Positions 5,188 through 7,197 of a stretch of 7,197 nucleotides of DNA are shown piece after piece (position 1 is the first letter of the stretch; each line of letters starts with the position of its first letter). The stretch comes from Clostridiales bacterium (lineage in GTDB: Bacteria > Bacillota > Clostridia > Christensenellales > Aristaeellaceae). The DNA is taken from the NCBI GenBank assembly GCA_022776785.1, contig JALFHA010000205.1, positions 1 to 7,197 of the forward strand, given 5' to 3'. Under the pieces are notes generated by a model. That model made no database searches, was not told the origin of the DNA, and worked only from the letters and a program-made list of their open reading frames with translations. Made by a program: the position numbers and the translations under genes.

Positions 5188-6207
5188 TCAGAAGCCGAGG
5201 CCGGCCTCCGTGATCGCGTCAATGACATCCTGATAAGCGCTGCCATACTTTTCATACAGGCTCTGCCCGCCCAGCGCGGCGCTCGGGGAGGTCATCGCCT
5301 GCTGGAACTCAGCATACGCCTCAGCGCTCAGCTCGGTGATGGTGCAGCCCGCCGCGCGCACAATTTCCTCCGCGGCGGCCTCCTTCTCAGCCCACTTCTG
5401 CTTCTCATACGCCTGCGTATCCTTCGCCGCCGCCTTGATGATCTCCACGTCTGCGGGATCAAGCTCGCTCAGCACGGCCGCAGAGGCCAGCAGCACCTCA
5501 GGCACGCGCGTATGCTCGTCGAGCACGTAGTAGGGCGCAGCCTCGTAGTCGCCCATGTTCTGGTAGGTCGGCCAGTTGTTTTCCGCGCCGTCGATGGTGC
5601 CCTGCTTGATGGCGGAGTAGACCTCGTTCGGGCCGATGCCCGTCACACCCGTACCGCCGAGCACGTTGGTTATGTCCACCATCATGGCGTTGTTTTGCAT
5701 GCGGATCTTCAGGCCCTTCATGTCCGCAACGCAGGTGACGGGTTTGGTCGTGTAGTAGGAGCGCGCGCCCGCGTCATACCAGCACAGGCCGACCAGCCCC
5801 GAGCCGGAGGCCTCGATCTGCGCGAGCATGTTCTGGCCGATCTCCCCGTCGAGCACCGCCCACATGTGGTCGGCGTTCTTGTACAGGTACGGCATCTGGA
5901 TGGCGTTCATCGCCGGCACGTAGCTGGAGACCGGCGAGGCTGACACGCGCGAGAACGCGATATCGCCCAGCTGCAGGGCCTCGATGGCGCCCGTCTCCTC
6001 GCCGTAGAGCGTGCCGCCGGAGTATACCTCGATTTTGATGCGCCCCTCCGTTCGCTCCTCGACGAGCCGCGCGAATTCCTGATCGGCCAGCGTCGTCGGG
6101 TAGCCCTCGGCGTGCACCTCGCTGAGCTTGAGCGTGGTCGCGGCGCTCGCCGCACCGGTAGCCAGCGTGAGCGCCAGCGCCAGCAGGATAGCCAAGTGTT
6201 TCTTCAT
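5188..6207 (-). CDS. dctP: TRAP transporter substrate-binding protein DctP (system 2)
   Basis: 339-residue DctP-family solute receptor. It has a type I signal peptide (Lys2-Lys3, Ala/Leu core, ASA at 20-22) with no cysteine in it at all, so it is not a lipoprotein. It shares HAEGYPTTLAD (32-42), DHMWAVLDGEIG (113-124), LKIRM (166-170; Arg169 is the expected carboxylate-binding Arg) and DGAENNWPTY (206-215) with DctP1. It differs in two places: it is about 5 residues shorter just before LKIRM (153-163), and it carries about 8 extra residues (around 307-316, SPSAALGGQS) before the last helix. The second half of the LKIRM segment also differs, so the ligands may not be the same. Ribosome site AAGGAGGG at 6217-6224, 9 nt from the ATG. 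It follows DctM2 by 111 nt with no visible promoter and has its own terminator, so it ends the upstream transcript. Confidence 0.94.
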   Translation of the reverse strand: MKKHLAILLALALTLATGAASAATTLKLSEVHAEGYPTTLADQEFARLVEERTEGRIKIEVYSGGTLYGEETGAIEALQLGDIAFSRVSASPVSSYVPAMNAIQMPYLYKNADHMWAVLDGEIGQNMLAQIEASGSGLVGLCWYDAGARSYYTTKPVTCVADMKGLKIRMQNNAMMVDITNVLGGTGVTGIGPNEVYSAIKQGTIDGAENNWPTYQNMGDYEAAPYYVLDEHTRVPEVLLASAAVLSELDPADVEIIKAAAKDTQAYEKQKWAEKEAAAEEIVRAAGCTITELSAEAYAEFQQAMTSPSAALGGQSLYEKYGSAYQDVIDAITEAGLGF

Positions 6208-6216
6208 AGATCAGTT

Positions 6217-6224
6217 CCCTCCTT
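6217..6224 (-). promoter_or_regulatory. Strong ribosome binding site of DctP2
   Basis: AAGGAGGG stands 9 nt before the DctP2 ATG (6205-6207). It closes the conserved leader region, with a spacing from the element that matches, within about 3 nt, the one before DctQ1. Confidence 0.8.
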
Positions 6225-6260
6225 TTTATTGATGCAAATCCGCTTGCTGAGCATCGGTTC

Positions 6261-6318
6261 CGAACCAGAGCAGCGGAATTCACAGCCCTTTGTCTGTGCG
6301 GCAGGCAGCATCATGCCG
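6261..6318 (-). repeat. Conserved intergenic leader element, copy 2 (between DctM2 and DctP2)
   Basis: Ungapped partner of 3577-3634 (46 of 58 bases identical). Homology stops abruptly at the DctM2 stop codon (6319-6321), so the element begins immediately after the coding region. It fills half of the 111-nt DctM2-DctP2 gap and lies upstream of the DctP2 ribosome site. This copy has a CACAG/CTGTG hairpin (6281-6298) and, just downstream, the palindrome GGTTC-C-GAACC (6256-6266); the first hairpin of copy 1 is reduced to GCAT-C-ATGC. Confidence 0.6.
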
Positions 6319-7197
6319 TCATCCTGCGTAGCCCATCAGCAGCCGCGGCAGCAGCAGCGAGATATCCGGGATGTACGTCACCAGCAGCAGCACGACGATC
6401 ATCACCGCGTAAAGCGGAAGCATGTTCTTCGCCGTGCGCTCGATGGGCGTTCTGGCGATGGCACAGCCCACGAACAGCGCCGAGCCGACCGGCGGCGTGC
6501 ACAGGCCCACCGCGAGGTTGAAGATCATGATAACGCCGAAATGCACCGGGTCCACCCCCACCGCCGTAACCACAGGCAGCAGGATCGGGGTCATGATGGT
6601 AATCAGCGGCGCCATGTCCATGAAGCAGCCCAGCAGAAGCAGCAGCGCGTTGATGATCAGCAGCAGGATAGACCGATTGTCCGTCACGCTCAGCAGCCCT
6701 GCGGAGATCGCCGCCGGGATGCGCAGCTCGGTCATCATGTAGGCGAACGCCTTAGCCGTCGCCAGCAGCGTCATGACGATAGCCAGCGTCTTGAGGCTGT
6801 TGCGGATGACCGTGCCCACGTCGCGCATGCGCACCGAGCGGAAGACCGCCAGAGCCAGCACCATCGTATACACGCACGCGATGGCCGACGCCTCCGTCGC
6901 GGTAAAGACGCCCGCGCCCGTGCCCACCATGATGATCACCAGTGTGAGCATCGGCAGGATGCCCTCCTTGAGCACGCGCCCCGCCTCTCCCCGGGCGACG
7001 CCCGTTCCCTTGGGGAAATTGTAGCGCTTGGCCATGGCCGCGCACATGAGGATCATGCCGCAGCCCAGCGCGATGCCCGGCAGCAGACCCGCCATGAACA
7101 GCGTGCCGATGGAGACGCCGCCCGCAGCCAGCGCGTAGATCACCATGTTGTGGCTCGGCGGGATGAGCACGCCCTGACAGGCAGTCGTGACCGTCAG
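6319..7197 (-). CDS. dctM: TRAP transporter large permease subunit DctM (system 2), 5' truncated by window edge
   Basis: The open frame runs from base 7197 without a stop, so the 292 residues seen are the C-terminal two thirds; no true start is in the window. It corresponds to residues 163-454 of DctM1 and shares VLIPPSHNMVIYALA, the TATEA segment (99-103 of the fragment), DNRSILLLIIN, GCFMDMAP (190-197), DPVHFG (216-221) and an identical 17-residue stretch around CTPPVGSALFVG. Same role as DctM1: the membrane channel subunit that imports solute with Na+. A DctQ2 is expected just upstream, outside the window. It ends MGYAG, three residues past the DctM1 terminus. DctP2 follows after 111 nt, the reverse of the usual P-Q-M order. 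Confidence 0.93.
   Translation of the reverse strand: MTVTTACQGVLIPPSHNMVIYALAAGGVSIGTLFMAGLLPGIALGCGMILMCAAMAKRYNFPKGTGVARGEAGRVLKEGILPMLTLVIIMVGTGAGVFTATEASAIACVYTMVLALAVFRSVRMRDVGTVIRNSLKTLAIVMTLLATAKAFAYMMTELRIPAAISAGLLSVTDNRSILLLIINALLLLLGCFMDMAPLITIMTPILLPVVTAVGVDPVHFGVIMIFNLAVGLCTPPVGSALFVGCAIARTPIERTAKNMLPLYAVMIVVLLLVTYIPDISLLLPRLLMGYAG

Noticed and set aside
4130..5943. Long plus-strand open frames (4130-5014 and 5011-5943) that resemble each other
   Set aside because: They are antisense to DctP1 and DctP2, and their likeness follows from the likeness of the sense genes. Their His/Arg/Val-rich, low-complexity composition, lack of ribosome sites and the strong sense-strand families argue against coding.
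5774..6283. 169-codon minus-strand frame overlapping DctP2
   Set aside because: It runs out of frame through the DctP2 coding sequence, which has a good ribosome site and full family similarity; the Arg/Gly/Ala-rich translation is a frame shadow.
6204..6314. 36-codon frame in the DctM2-DctP2 gap, starting ATGATG and ending with TGA over the DctP2 ATG
   Set aside because: Tempting, because the other leader copy also has an open ATGATG frame (3630 down to 3385). But differences between the copies fall mostly in the first base of this frame rather than the third, and the second copy runs far into DctQ1 out of frame. Protein conservation in this frame is poor.
1..7197. CRISPR array, insertion sequence, tRNA or attachment site
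   Set aside because: No regularly spaced repeats, transposase or recombinase motifs, terminal inverted repeats with target duplications, or cloverleaf-like segments were seen.

Overview
The window looks like a GC-rich Clostridia-type Firmicute (Bacillota) chromosome. The evidence is the end of a probable SCIFF-peptide maturase (a clostridial hallmark), strong GGAGG-type ribosome binding sites, and an Orn/Lys/Arg-decarboxylase-fold enzyme of the type found in Firmicutes. The genus cannot be fixed from the sequence. No mobile element, CRISPR array, tRNA or rRNA was seen.

Left part (1-1578, plus strand): the last 62 codons of a radical SAM/SPASM protein overlap by 4 nt (ATGA) the start of a complete 446-residue PLP-dependent decarboxylase-family gene. 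This transcript meets the converging TRAP operon at a hairpin with T-runs on both sides, which can act as a bidirectional terminator.

Right part (1591-7197, all minus strand): two paralogous TRAP (tripartite ATP-independent periplasmic-type) uptake systems lie head to tail. In the direction of transcription the order is DctM2 (5' end outside the window), DctP2, a terminator, a promoter with a palindromic operator-like site, DctP1, an attenuator-like hairpin in a long structured spacer, DctQ1, DctM1. The two binding-protein genes sit side by side, flanked by the two permeases. DctP1-Q1-M1 is a complete three-component transporter: the secreted binding protein captures a probably carboxylate-bearing solute and hands it to the Q/M membrane complex, which should import it by Na+ symport. 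DctP2 presumably serves DctM2 and a DctQ2 upstream of the window. The substrate cannot be determined; an organic acid or sugar acid is the general expectation for the family.

The least ordinary observations are: (i) a 58-nt ungapped noncoding element (46/58 identical) that begins right after the DctM2 stop and recurs between DctP1 and DctQ1, at nearly the same distance from the next Shine-Dalgarno; (ii) a perfect 7-1-7 palindrome exactly between the -35 and -10 boxes of the DctP1 promoter; (iii) two binding proteins with type I signal peptides and no lipobox, odd if the host has a single membrane; (iv) a GC-rich spacer with a 16-bp perfect palindrome and mutually exclusive hairpins between DctP1 and DctQ1. 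No wholly new system could be demonstrated; the novelty here is mainly regulatory and in gene organisation.
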